Source: Comamonas sp. (GTDB lineage Bacteria > Pseudomonadota > Gammaproteobacteria > Burkholderiales > Burkholderiaceae_C). Taken from it: a stretch of DNA of 64,000 bases. The notes beneath the pieces are model-generated. The model saw nothing but the letters and a program-made list of their open reading frames with translations. It was not told the origin of the DNA and did not search any database. The stretch spans positions 1 to 64,000 of the forward strand of contig JAQVCA010000008.1 in the NCBI GenBank assembly GCA_028690035.1, given 5' to 3'. Each line of letters starts with the position of its first letter. Position 1 is the stretch's first letter. Of this stretch, positions 53,348 through 62,694 are shown in pieces. Made by a program: the position numbers and the translations under genes.

Positions 53348-54481
53348 ATGTCTGTGGTACAGGACGCGCGACGTATTGTGGTCAAGGTGGGCTCCAGCCT
53401 GGTGACCAATGAGGGTCGGGGGCTGGATGAGACCGCCATTGAGGAATGGGCCCGCCAGCTGGCTGCTTTGGTGCAAGGCGCCGATGGCGTGCGTCGTGAG
53501 CTCATCATGGTCTCCAGTGGCGCCGTGGCCGAAGGCATGAAACGCCTGGGTTGGAAGGCGCGTCCCAAAGAGCTGCATGAGCTGCAGGCCGCCGCCGCCG
53601 TGGGGCAAATGGGGCTGGTGCAGATGTACGAGACCAAACTGCGCGCGCATGGTGTGGGCAGTGCCCAGGTGCTGCTGACGCACGCCGATCTGGCCGACCG
53701 CGAGCGCTATCTGAATGCGCGTTCCACGTTGCTCACTCTGCTGAGTTTGGGTGTGGTGCCGGTGATCAACGAAAACGACACCGTGGTCAACGACGAGATC
53801 AAGTTTGGCGACAACGACACGCTGGGGGCGCTGGTGGCCAATCTGGTGGATGCCGACGCCTATGTGATCCTGACCGACCAGCCGGGTCTGTACACCGCCG
53901 ATCCACGCAGCAACCCCGATGCGCAGTTTGTGCACGAAGCCCGCGCGGGCGACCCCGCCTTGGAAGCCATGGCCGGAGGCGCAGGCTCTTCGATTGGCAA
54001 GGGCGGCATGCTGACCAAAATCTTGGCAGCCAAACGTGCAGCGGGTTCAGGCACTTCGACGGTGATCGCCTGGGGGCGAGAGCCCAACGTGCTGCTGCGC
54101 CTGACGCAGGGCGAGGCGATTGGTACCCGTCTTGTGGCACCGACCCACAAAAATCAGGCACGCAAGCAGTGGATGATGGACCACCTGCAGCTGCGCGGCG
54201 CGGTCGCCATCGACGAGGGGGCCGTGCGCGTGCTGCAAACCGCAGGTAAGAGCCTGCTGCCGGTGGGCGTGGTGGCGGTGGAGGGCGAGTTTTCGCGCGG
54301 CGAGGTGATTGCTGTGCGGGGCCCCGATGGGCAGGAAGTGGCGCGTGGCTTGGCCAATTACTCCAGCGCCGAGGCGCGATTGCTGAGCAAACGCGGCTCA
54401 GATGAGATTGAGGCGCTGTTGGGCTACAGCGCTGGGCCGGAAATGGTGCACCGCGACAATATGGTGCTGCTGCCCAATTAG
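53348..54481 (+). CDS. proB: Glutamate 5-kinase with PUA domain
   Basis: ATG 53348 gives 377 aa: an amino-acid kinase domain ([16 protein letters not shown] near 10-25, [18 protein letters not shown] for the substrate loop) and a C-terminal PUA domain from about residue 280. It phosphorylates glutamate, the first step of proline synthesis, and is feedback-inhibited by proline. It follows obgE by about 90 bases. An earlier in-frame start lies in sequence without family similarity. Confidence 0.96.
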   Translation: MSVVQDARRIVVKVGSSLVTNEGRGLDETAIEEWARQLAALVQGADGVRRELIMVSSGAVAEGMKRLGWKARPKELHELQAAAAVGQMGLVQMYETKLRAHGVGSAQVLLTHADLADRERYLNARSTLLTLLSLGVVPVINENDTVVNDEIKFGDNDTLGALVANLVDADAYVILTDQPGLYTADPRSNPDAQFVHEARAGDPALEAMAGGAGSSIGKGGMLTKILAAKRAAGSGTSTVIAWGREPNVLLRLTQGEAIGTRLVAPTHKNQARKQWMMDHLQLRGAVAIDEGAVRVLQTAGKSLLPVGVVAVEGEFSRGEVIAVRGPDGQEVARGLANYSSAEARLLSKRGSDEIEALLGYSAGPEMVHRDNMVLLPN

Positions 54482-54511
54482 GGCGTAAAGCGCTGCCAGT
54501 ACACCGCATAG

Positions 54512-54549
54512 AAAAAAATCCCGCCAGCAACAGCCAGCGGGATTTTTTT
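54512..54549. terminator. Bidirectional terminator between proB and rppH
   Basis: ATCCCGC (54518-54524) and GCGGGAT (54537-54543) are flanked by AAAAAA and TTTTTT, so the hairpin can serve both proB (plus) and rppH (minus). Confidence 0.9.
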
Positions 54550-55264
54550 ATGCAGCAGTGTTGGGTTTTTTGTCGGGTGGCTGGTGTTCGAGCGTGGCAC
54601 CCGGGGGCAGATCCAGGGACAGGCCCACCTGGGCCCACGGTGTGCGCAGCGTGCCGCGCACAGAATCTGGCAGGTGGTGTGCTGCTGCCGTGGTGCCCGA
54701 TGCGCTGGGGTCGCGACCGTCGCGCTCGGCGTCACGCCCTGTGTCGCGAGCGCGCATGCCGCCACGCAGATAGCGGTTGCGCTGCTGCTCGCCCCGGGGC
54801 ACAAAGCGTGCCAGTTCGGTCAGGGCCATCTCATAGACGCCGCGCTTGAACTCGACCACCACATCCAGCGGCACCCAGTAATCGTTCCAGCGCCAAGCAT
54901 CGAACTCCGGGTGGCTGGTGGCACGCAGGTTCAAATCCCAGTCGTGGCCCAGAAGCTGCAGCAAAAACCAGATTTGCTTTTGCCCCCTGTAGTGGCCGCG
55001 GGCTTCGCGGCGTATGAATCGGTCTGGCACCTCGTAGCGCAACCAGTCGCGGGTACGGGCCACGACACGCACATGGTGGGGCGCAAGCCCTACCTCTTCG
55101 TGCAGCTCCCGAAACATGGCTTGCTCGGGAGATTCCCCCCGATCGATGCCGCCTTGCGGAAACTGCCAGCTGTGGGTGCGTATGCGTTTGCCCCAGAACA
55201 CCTGGTTCTTCTGGTTGAGCAGGATGATGCCGACATTTGGGCGAAATCCGTCCCGGTCAAGCAT
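54548..55264 (-). CDS. rppH: RNA pyrophosphohydrolase
   Basis: ATG 55264 gives 238 aa starting [17 protein letters not shown], with the Nudix box at 38-60 ([20 protein letters not shown], then VG). RppH removes pyrophosphate from mRNA 5' ends and so triggers decay. The C-terminal 70 residues are a polar extension seen in many Burkholderiales RppH. Its promoter shares the gap with proS, which reads the other way. Confidence 0.94.
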   Translation of the reverse strand: MLDRDGFRPNVGIILLNQKNQVFWGKRIRTHSWQFPQGGIDRGESPEQAMFRELHEEVGLAPHHVRVVARTRDWLRYEVPDRFIRREARGHYRGQKQIWFLLQLLGHDWDLNLRATSHPEFDAWRWNDYWVPLDVVVEFKRGVYEMALTELARFVPRGEQQRNRYLRGGMRARDTGRDAERDGRDPSASGTTAAAHHLPDSVRGTLRTPWAQVGLSLDLPPGATLEHQPPDKKPNTAA

Positions 55265-55387
55265 AATCAAACCCCAATTTTCAAGTTGGGTTCATTATGC
55301 ATGGCCCCTTGCCCTCGGCAAGCGGGCCATGCCCATTTCCCATCTTCGTGCACCGTTCATCGGCATCGTCTTCATCGCCATCTCCCC

Positions 55388-57130
55388 ATGAAAGCCTCCC
55401 AATTTCTTATCACGACCTTGAAAGAAGCCCCCGCGGACGCCGAGATCGTCAGCCACCAGCTGATGACGCGCGCCGGCATGATCAAAAAGCTGGGCGCCGG
55501 GGTCTATAGCTATATGCCCATGGGGCTGCGCGTGGTGCGCAAGGTCGAAGCCATCGTGCGCGAAGAAATGAACCGCGCTGGTGCCATTGAAGTGACCATG
55601 CCGGTGGTGCAACCCGCTGAGCTGTGGCAGGAAACGGGTCGCTTTGACAAGATGGGCCCCGAGCTGCTGCGCATCCAAGACCGCCACGGGCGCGATTTTG
55701 TGATTCAGCCCACCAGCGAAGAAGTCGTCACCGACATCGCGCGCCAAGAGTTCAAAAGCTACAAGCAGCTGCCCAAGAACCTGTACCAGATTCAGACCAA
55801 GTTCCGCGACGAGCGCCGTCCGCGCTTTGGCCTGATGCGTGGGCGCGAGTTCACCATGAAGGACGCCTACTCCTTCGACAAAGACCGCGACAGCGCACAA
55901 ATCAGCTACCAGACCATGCGCGCGGCCTACCAGCGCATCTTTGACCGCTTTGGCCTGCAATACCGCGCCGTGCGTGCCGACAGCGGCGCCATTGGCGGCG
56001 ACATGAGCGAAGAGTTCCAGGTGATTGCCGCCACCGGCGAAGACGCCATCGTCTATTGCCCCAATAGCGACTACGCCGCCAACATCGAAAAAGCGGAAAG
56101 CCTGCCACCCGCAGGCCCGCGCCCAGCGGCCAGCGAAGCCCTGGAAAAAATCGCCACCCCCGGCAACAGCACCTGCCAGGCCGTAGCCGATCAGCTGGGC
56201 CTGCCGCTGGCGCGCACCGTCAAATCCCTGGTGTTGGCCACCGACACCACCAACGAAGCGGGCGAAGTCGTCAAGACACACATCTGGCTGCTGCTGCTGC
56301 GCGGCGACCACGACATGAACGAGGTCAAGGTCAGCAAGGTCGAGGGCTTGGCCAACTTCCGCTTTGCCTCGACAGCCGAAATCGTCGCGCACTTTGGTTG
56401 CGAGCCCGGCTATCTGGGCCCGTTGAACCTGAAGCAGCCCGTCAAGCTGGTGGTCGATCGCGAAGTGGCGGTCATGGCCGACTGGATCTGCGGTGCCAAC
56501 GAGGCGGGCTTCCACATCCGTGGCGTCAACTTTGGCCGCGACCTGCCCGAGCCCGAACTGGTGGCCGATCTGCGCAACGTCGTTGCAGGCGACCCCTCGC
56601 CCGATGGCCAAGGCCCGCTGGCGATTGAGCGTGGCATCGAGATCGGCCACGTGTTCTACCTGGGCACCAAGTACTCGGCCGCGATGAACGCCACCTTCCT
56701 GGCCGAAAACGGCAAGCCCACGCTGTTTGAAATGGGCTGCTACGGCATCGGCATCACCCGCCTGCCCGCAGCGGCCATCGAGCAAAACCACGACGAGCGC
56801 GGCATCATCTGGCCCGATGCGATTGCCCCATTCACTGTGGTGATCTGCCCCATCGGCATGGACCGCAGCGAGCTGGTCAAGCAAGAAGCCCTGAAGCTGT
56901 ACGAAGAGCTGCTGGCGTTGGGTGTGGACGTGATCCTGGACGACCGTGGCGAGCGCCCTGGTGCCATGTTTGCCGATTGGGAGCTGATCGGCGTGCCGCA
57001 CCGCGTGGTGCTGGGCGATCGCGGCCTCAAGGATGGCGTGGTCGAGTACCAGCACCGCCGCGACAGCAGCGCCACACAGATGCCGCTGACCGAGGCGCTG
57101 GCACAGCTGAAGGCCAAGCTGGGTCTGTAA
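55388..57130 (+). CDS. proS: Prolyl-tRNA synthetase
   Basis: The 580-aa protein is a bacterial-type ProRS. A class II catalytic core (motif 2 [17 protein letters not shown]) is interrupted by the INS editing domain at about 230-400, and an anticodon-binding domain lies at the C-terminus. It charges tRNA-Pro and clears mischarged Ala-tRNA-Pro. ATG 55388 matches the family start [20 protein letters not shown] longer in-frame start upstream overlaps rppH and is rejected. Confidence 0.97.
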   Translation: MKASQFLITTLKEAPADAEIVSHQLMTRAGMIKKLGAGVYSYMPMGLRVVRKVEAIVREEMNRAGAIEVTMPVVQPAELWQETGRFDKMGPELLRIQDRHGRDFVIQPTSEEVVTDIARQEFKSYKQLPKNLYQIQTKFRDERRPRFGLMRGREFTMKDAYSFDKDRDSAQISYQTMRAAYQRIFDRFGLQYRAVRADSGAIGGDMSEEFQVIAATGEDAIVYCPNSDYAANIEKAESLPPAGPRPAASEALEKIATPGNSTCQAVADQLGLPLARTVKSLVLATDTTNEAGEVVKTHIWLLLLRGDHDMNEVKVSKVEGLANFRFASTAEIVAHFGCEPGYLGPLNLKQPVKLVVDREVAVMADWICGANEAGFHIRGVNFGRDLPEPELVADLRNVVAGDPSPDGQGPLAIERGIEIGHVFYLGTKYSAAMNATFLAENGKPTLFEMGCYGIGITRLPAAAIEQNHDERGIIWPDAIAPFTVVICPIGMDRSELVKQEALKLYEELLALGVDVILDDRGERPGAMFADWELIGVPHRVVLGDRGLKDGVVEYQHRRDSSATQMPLTEALAQLKAKLGL

Positions 57131-57159
57131 TCGCTGCACAGCGCAAGGAGAAGATGTCC

Positions 57160-57798
57160 ATGGCCCTATGGTCGCGTCGCGCAGGTTTGCTGGCTGCTGC
57201 TGCCTGGATGGCCGGTGTGCACTTGCCCACCGCACATGCCGGTGCGCAGCTGGAAGAGCCGCTGATGGACTCCGTGCGCTCGGCCCTGCAGGCTGCGGTC
57301 AGTGACCTGTCGCCGCCGGAGCCGGTGTTTACCTCCACCGATGCGCGCCTGCATTACCTGCGTTGGCTGACGGCCACCAGCGACAAGCTGCGTCGGCGCA
57401 TGCCCGACTGGGAAATGCGCCGCGATTTTCTGCAGACCCTGTGGTACGAAGCCAAGCGCTCCGGGCTGGAGGTGTCGTTGGTGCTGGGCCTGATTCAGGT
57501 GGAAAGTGGCTTTCGTCGCTTTGTCATCTCGTACGCGGGTGCACGCGGCTACATGCAGATCATGCCGTTCTGGGCGCGCGTGATTGGCGATGGCGATGCG
57601 GGCAAGCTGTTCCACATGCAGACCAATCTGCGCTTTGGCTGCGTCATCCTGCGCCATTACCTAGAGCGTGAAAAAGGCGACATGTACATGGCCCTGGGCC
57701 GCTACAACGGCAGCCGGGGTAAACCGCAGTACCCCAATGCGGTGTTTGCCGCGCAGCGGCAGTGGGTCTTTGACCCGCAGGCAGGGCGCCCGGCCTAA
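57160..57798 (+). CDS. Secreted lytic transglycosylase (SLT domain)
   Basis: ATG 57160 (9 bases after AAGGAG) gives 212 aa with signal peptide ending near AHA (about 27). The SLT core has catalytic Glu115 in LGLIQVESGFRR, then GARGYMQIMPFWARVIG and a substrate groove ALGRYNGSRG. Lytic transglycosylases cut peptidoglycan and form anhydromuramic ends. ATG 57154 is only 3 bases from the site and less likely. It follows proS by 29 bases. Confidence 0.9.
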   Translation: MALWSRRAGLLAAAAWMAGVHLPTAHAGAQLEEPLMDSVRSALQAAVSDLSPPEPVFTSTDARLHYLRWLTATSDKLRRRMPDWEMRRDFLQTLWYEAKRSGLEVSLVLGLIQVESGFRRFVISYAGARGYMQIMPFWARVIGDGDAGKLFHMQTNLRFGCVILRHYLEREKGDMYMALGRYNGSRGKPQYPNAVFAAQRQWVFDPQAGRPA

Positions 57799-57869
57799 GA
57801 GAGCTGGGCGGCACTGTAAGCAGCCGTATTTGTATAGCGGCAGTGTGCATGTTTAGGATGTACTGATGT

Positions 57870-58619
57870 TTAATGCTTTGCAGCACCCAAGTAGGCTTCG
57901 ACGATCTTGGGGTTTTTGGCCAGATTGGCTGCGGCACCTTCCAAGTTGATTTCACCGACCTCCAAGACGTAGCCATAGTCAGACACTTGCAGTGCAGCGC
58001 GCGAGTTTTGCTCGATGAGTAGTGTGGCTACGCCGGTTTCTCGCAGACGTGAAATTACTTGAAATACCTCTGACATGACCCGAGGGGCCAGGCCCAGAGA
58101 AGGTTCATCAAGCATCAGCACTTTGGGATCGCTCATCAGGGCGCGGCCCAAGGCAATCATCTGGCGCTCACCGCCTGACATGGTGCCTGCAAGCTGGAAC
58201 CGCCGCTCCCTCAGGCGAGGAAAGGTGGTGTAAATTACCTCCAAGCCATCGCGCAGCGAGCGCCCGGCCTTGCGTCGACGGTATGCGCCCAGCACCAAGT
58301 TGTCTTCCACGGTCATGCTGGAGAACAGTTCTCGCTTTTCCGGTACCAGGGCCAAGCCTTGCTCCAAGCGCTGTTCAACGCTGCAGTGCGCAATTTCTTG
58401 ACCTTGGTAATGAATCTGTCCTTCGGCTTTACCGGGTGCTGGCAGCAATCCCATGATGGAGTTGAGTAGGGTGGATTTGCCAGCGCCGTTGGGACCTATC
58501 ACGGTCACGATCTGTCCGGCACGCACTTGGATGTTGGCATTGCGCAGTGCTTCCACTTTCCCGTAACGGGCACTTAAGTTGTGCGTGCTGAGCACTACAG
58601 GGTGTTGGTCTTTGCTCAT
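57870..58619 (-). CDS. livF: Branched-chain amino acid ABC transporter ATPase LivF
   Basis: The 249-aa ATPase has Walker A GPNGAGKST at 42-50, signature MSGGERQM near 148 and Walker B VLMLDEPSLGLAP. LivF pairs with LivG to drive import of branched-chain or aromatic amino acid-like substrates. Its ATG overlaps the LivM-LivG stop by 4 bases. Substrate cannot be read from the sequence. Confidence 0.94.
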   Translation of the reverse strand: MSKDQHPVVLSTHNLSARYGKVEALRNANIQVRAGQIVTVIGPNGAGKSTLLNSIMGLLPAPGKAEGQIHYQGQEIAHCSVEQRLEQGLALVPEKRELFSSMTVEDNLVLGAYRRRKAGRSLRDGLEVIYTTFPRLRERRFQLAGTMSGGERQMIALGRALMSDPKVLMLDEPSLGLAPRVMSEVFQVISRLRETGVATLLIEQNSRAALQVSDYGYVLEVGEINLEGAAANLAKNPKIVEAYLGAAKH

Positions 58620-60421
58620 TCGATGCCCCCAAGGTAGGCGGCCAGTACAGCCTCGTTGTTTTGGATTTCTGTGGGTAAGCCTTCAGCGATCTTGGTGCCA
58701 AATTCCATGACCACTAGGCGGTCAGTGATGCCCATCACGAAGTCCATGTCGTGTTCCACCAGAAGCACCGACACGCCTTCTGCCTTAAGCTGTGCCAGAA
58801 GGTCAGATAGGGCTTGCTTTTCCTTCAGACGCAGCCCTGCGGCGGGTTCATCTAGGAGCAGCAGTATGGGGTCGGTACACAGTGCACGGGCAATTTCTAA
58901 AATGCGCTGTTGTCCCAAAGCTAGGCTGCCTGCTGGCGTATGCATAAATTCGCCCAGTCCCACACGCTTGATTTGCTCAGCTGCCAAATACAGCAGACGT
59001 GCTTCTTCTTCGCGATCTAGGCGCAGGGCGGCACGCACGGGATCCATGCGTCCACGCATGTGTGCCCCCATGGCAACGTTCTCGAGCACCGAGAGGTGTG
59101 GGATCAGGTGCACATGCTGGAAGCTACGGCCAATGCCGCGTTGGACGATGCGACGAGAGCCCAATGCATCGATACGCTCGCCGCAAAAACGAATTTCGCC
59201 ACTGGTCACTGGCAACACGCCAGTCACCAAATTGAACATAGTGGATTTGCCTGCGCCATTGGGGCCAATTAGTCCGACGATTTCACCAGCACGCAGGTTG
59301 AACTGCATGTCGTTGACAGCCACTAGGCCACCGAATTGCTTGCGTGCTTGGTTCACTTCCAAAATAACGCTACCAGCAGCCGGTTTGGCGCGGCGCGGCA
59401 TTTCGTTGTAACCGGCAGGAGCTGTCTGCGGTGCCACTACCTCTGGCTCAGGCGGATGCACCTGCGACCACAGTGCTGTAATGCGTGGCCAGATGCCGTT
59501 GCGTGCATGGTGTAGCAGCACGATCACCATCAGGCCAAAGAACAGCATTTCGTAGTTGCCGTCATCGCCCAGCAGCCAAGGCAGCCAATCTTGCAGTTGG
59601 CTCTTCAAACCGGTGAGTAGGCCTGCACCCAAAATTGCTCCCCACACGTGACCGACGCCGCCGACCACAGCCATGAACAGGTACTCAATGCCCATGTTCA
59701 AACCAAAAGGTGTAGCACTGACCGAGCGCTGTAAGTGTGCAAACAGCCAACCGGACAGACTGGCCATAAGTGCAGCTAGGACAAAGACTAATACTTTGTA
59801 TTGGGCGGTATGAATGCCCATAGCCTCAGGCATGGTCTTGCCTTTAGAGAGTGCATGTATGGCGCGACCTGGACGGGAATTGAGCAGATTCAGTACCAGC
59901 CAAATACAGCCCCCTAGGCATAGCCAGATAACGCCATACATCACGCGAGGATTGGACAAGTCGATGCCAAAGAGCGTCAAACCTGGAATGCCGGAAATGC
60001 CGTCGTATTTACCCAAGAACTCTAAAGTACCAAACAGGTAGTAAAGCGACAGACTCCAAGCAATGGTTGCCAGTGGCAGATAGTGGCCCGACAGGCGCAC
60101 GGTCATTGCGCCAATGGCCAAGGCTGCAACTCCAGATACCAGCAATCCCATGGGCAAACCCAGCCAAGGCGACCAGTCGAGCGCGGTAGATAGGTAGGCA
60201 CTGGTATAGGCGCCCAGGCCCACAAAAGCTGCTTGGCCAAAGGACGTTAAGCCGCCAACACCTGTGAGCAAAACCAAGCCCAGTGCGGCAATGGAGTACA
60301 AGCCGATGTAGTTACCCAAGGTGACCCAAAAATTGGGTACAGGAAGAAAAGGGAATAAGAAGAACCACGCAAATAAAAGCCATTGCAGCTTTTTGGTGGA
60401 TATGGAAGCAAGCAAACGCAT
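58616..60421 (-). CDS. livMG: LivM-LivG fusion: permease joined to ABC ATPase
   Basis: The 601-aa protein joins a LivM-type permease (about 1-310, about 9 membrane segments including GVGGLTSFGQAAFVGLGAY) to a LivG ATPase (about 352-601; Walker A GPNGAGKST at 386-394, then LDEPAAGL). A Pro-rich linker (320-350) connects them. Such fusions occur in several Betaproteobacteria. It sits between livH and livF in one minus-strand operon. Confidence 0.93.
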   Translation of the reverse strand: MRLLASISTKKLQWLLFAWFFLFPFLPVPNFWVTLGNYIGLYSIAALGLVLLTGVGGLTSFGQAAFVGLGAYTSAYLSTALDWSPWLGLPMGLLVSGVAALAIGAMTVRLSGHYLPLATIAWSLSLYYLFGTLEFLGKYDGISGIPGLTLFGIDLSNPRVMYGVIWLCLGGCIWLVLNLLNSRPGRAIHALSKGKTMPEAMGIHTAQYKVLVFVLAALMASLSGWLFAHLQRSVSATPFGLNMGIEYLFMAVVGGVGHVWGAILGAGLLTGLKSQLQDWLPWLLGDDGNYEMLFFGLMVIVLLHHARNGIWPRITALWSQVHPPEPEVVAPQTAPAGYNEMPRRAKPAAGSVILEVNQARKQFGGLVAVNDMQFNLRAGEIVGLIGPNGAGKSTMFNLVTGVLPVTSGEIRFCGERIDALGSRRIVQRGIGRSFQHVHLIPHLSVLENVAMGAHMRGRMDPVRAALRLDREEEARLLYLAAEQIKRVGLGEFMHTPAGSLALGQQRILEIARALCTDPILLLLDEPAAGLRLKEKQALSDLLAQLKAEGVSVLLVEHDMDFVMGITDRLVVMEFGTKIAEGLPTEIQNNEAVLAAYLGGIE

Positions 60422-60474
60422 GGAAAAAAAGGCTCAGGGGTGTAGGGAAGCGAACGAAAAATTGCGTATCAGCA

Positions 60475-61524
60475 TTACTCTTCGTCGTTGTGGGGCGACA
60501 TCAGCGAGCGCCAAACCAGCACAGGCAGGATCAGGGTAAACACAATCACCTCCTTGTAGTCACTTGCCCAGAACGAGGAATAGCTTTCCAGTAGCCCGAC
60601 CAAAATCGCGCCAATAGCTGCTATGGGATAGCTTGCTAAGCCACCAATAATGGCCGCTACAAAGCCCTTTAAAGCCACAACAAAACCGGTGTCGTACTGC
60701 ACGGTATTCATTGGGCCGATCAAGATGCCCGCCAGCGAACCTAGGCCTGCCGACAGGCCAAATGCCAAGCGCCCCGCTTGATTGGTGCCAATGCCAACCA
60801 GCCGAGCACCGTTGCGATTGACAGCGGTGGCACGCAAGGCTTTGCCCTTGAGGGTGTAACCAAAGAACATGTATAGCAGGGCAATCAGCGACAGCGAGAC
60901 GCCGATGACCAATGCACTTTGTCCGGAAATGAGCAGGTCACCGATCGATGTACTCCACTCGGTGAACGGCAGTGTGCGTGAGCCCTCTGGTCCGAAAACC
61001 AGTAGACCTAAACTCAGCAGCACAAAATGCACTGCCACGGAGACTATCAGCAGCACTAGCACCGAAGTTTCAGCCACAGGCTGATAAGCCAAGCGGTAAA
61101 TCATCAGCCCCATAGGAACGGTGATGCCCAGTACTAGCAAAATCTGTAGCGCCATGGGCAAGGTATGCCATGGTAAGGACGATGCCAGAGCCCAAACCAA
61201 TAGGGGGTAGGCAAGGTTTTCAGCTGCACTCCAACCCAGTAATTTGGTCGAGATAGGTTGGTAGCGACGGTGGTAAAGGGCGGTCACCAACTCCACGGCG
61301 AAAGTGGCGATGCCCATAGCCAAAAGGAGCATTACCAAGCGTGGAAATTGCTCAGTTTGCAGGGCAGCCAAAGTCAGTGCGCCGAAGCCAACAAACTCAC
61401 CTTGAGGCAGGAAAATCACCCGAGTGACTGAAAACACCAACACCAGTGCCATAGCCAGAAGGGCATACACAGCGCCGTTGGTGATACCATCTTGGGCCAA
61501 GATGGCGACGATACTTAAATCCAT
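60475..61524 (-). CDS. livH: Branched-chain amino acid ABC permease LivH
   Basis: The 349-aa protein has about 8-9 hydrophobic segments and the LivH start [24 protein letters not shown] (split), plus the EAA-like [16 protein letters not shown] loop. It forms the channel with LivM. The gene precedes the LivM-LivG fusion by 53 bases. No substrate-binding protein gene (livJ/livK) is seen in the window. It is 61 bases after the flavoreductase stop. Confidence 0.93.
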   Translation of the reverse strand: MDLSIVAILAQDGITNGAVYALLAMALVLVFSVTRVIFLPQGEFVGFGALTLAALQTEQFPRLVMLLLAMGIATFAVELVTALYHRRYQPISTKLLGWSAAENLAYPLLVWALASSLPWHTLPMALQILLVLGITVPMGLMIYRLAYQPVAETSVLVLLIVSVAVHFVLLSLGLLVFGPEGSRTLPFTEWSTSIGDLLISGQSALVIGVSLSLIALLYMFFGYTLKGKALRATAVNRNGARLVGIGTNQAGRLAFGLSAGLGSLAGILIGPMNTVQYDTGFVVALKGFVAAIIGGLASYPIAAIGAILVGLLESYSSFWASDYKEVIVFTLILPVLVWRSLMSPHNDEE

Positions 61525-61585
61525 GTTGTCTCCTAGTTCAGCCTAGTCCATGCTGAACCGATACGGTGATTGAGCAATTGGTTGA

Positions 61586-62590
61586 TCAAGCTGCGCTGAT
61601 GACAAAAGCGTCGCAGTAGAAGTGCTCAGGTGGCAGTCCCGCTTGGGCGGTGAAGGAGCCGCGCGCGGCATCGATCATCAAAGGATTGCCGCAGGCATAG
61701 ACTTCGTGGCCAGACAGGTCGGTCAGGTCTTGTAGGACGGCCTCATGCACCAGCCCGGTGCGGCCTTGCCAGTCGGCATTGGGCTCAGACAGCACGGGGA
61801 CCAACCGCACCCCCGGGAATTGCGCTTGCCAAGATGGGACTGATTCGACGGCATACAAGTCGCTCCACTGGCGGCCGCCCCAGTACAGAACAGCACCACG
61901 CTGAGCAATGGCAACACTGTGCGTGCGCAACAGCGAAACAATGGGTGCATACCCTGTGCCAGATGCCAACAGCACAATGGGCGCGGCGCTGTCTTGCAAG
62001 ACAAACGTGCCGTAAGGGCCCTGGATGCGCAGCAAGTCGCGCGCCTTGAGCTTGTCGTATGCGTGGGTGGAGAAGCGCCCACCCTCCATGCGGCGCACAT
62101 GCAGCTCCAGCAGTCCCTCGTCATTGGGCGTGTTGGCTAAGCTGTAACTGCGACGGGCGCCATCTTTGAGCAGCACATCGATGTATTGGCCGGCTTTGAA
62201 CTGCAGTCCTGCGGCAGCCGGAGCCTGCAAGTGCACAATGGCTACATCTTTGCTGGGGCGCTGCACATCCACAACGCGCGCACCAGCAGTGACGACGCGT
62301 TGTCCTGGTTCTTTCGGGACTGTGGGTGCATGCAGCACCAAGTTGCCCAAGGGCAATGCCATGCAAGCGCGGCATTGCCCTGGTGGGATGGGGGCAGCTC
62401 CTTCTGGCGCTGGTTGGTGGTGCACGCTACCTGACTCCAACTTGAGATGGCAGCTGTTACAGGTACCAGCGCGGCAACTGTGTGGCAACCAGTAACCTGC
62501 GGCAATGGCTGCGTCCAATACCGTTTGTTCGGGCGTGCAAGTAAATTGCCCGCCATGGGGTGCTAGCTGTATCTGGAAAGTCTCGGACAT
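61586..62590 (-). CDS. Ferredoxin-type flavoreductase (CDP-glucoseen reductase-like)
   Basis: The 334-aa protein has an N-terminal plant-type 2Fe-2S domain with Cys39, Cys44, Cys47 and Cys76. An FAD-binding domain (RRSYSLANTP) and an NAD(P)H domain (ASGTGYAPIVSLLR, ACGNPLMIDAARG) follow. Such proteins pass electrons from NAD(P)H to oxygenases or deoxysugar enzymes. Near a feruloyl-CoA synthase-like gene it may serve aromatic degradation; this is inference. Related annotations include CDP-6-deoxy-delta-3,4-glucoseen reductase. Confidence 0.85.
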   Translation of the reverse strand: MSETFQIQLAPHGGQFTCTPEQTVLDAAIAAGYWLPHSCRAGTCNSCHLKLESGSVHHQPAPEGAAPIPPGQCRACMALPLGNLVLHAPTVPKEPGQRVVTAGARVVDVQRPSKDVAIVHLQAPAAAGLQFKAGQYIDVLLKDGARRSYSLANTPNDEGLLELHVRRMEGGRFSTHAYDKLKARDLLRIQGPYGTFVLQDSAAPIVLLASGTGYAPIVSLLRTHSVAIAQRGAVLYWGGRQWSDLYAVESVPSWQAQFPGVRLVPVLSEPNADWQGRTGLVHEAVLQDLTDLSGHEVYACGNPLMIDAARGSFTAQAGLPPEHFYCDAFVISAA

Positions 62591-62694
62591 GGGAATTCCG
62601 TTAGCAATTTCTTGTGGACGGAGTGCAGTAGTGAAGTTAGAGAAAACAGCACGCTGTAGTCATTCAAGACTGCCAGCGTGCTGCAAAGGCGGCC

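Noticed and set aside
55295-57235. 646-codon minus-strand open frame
   Set aside because: It is antisense to proS; His/Gln/Ala-rich composition and no domain.
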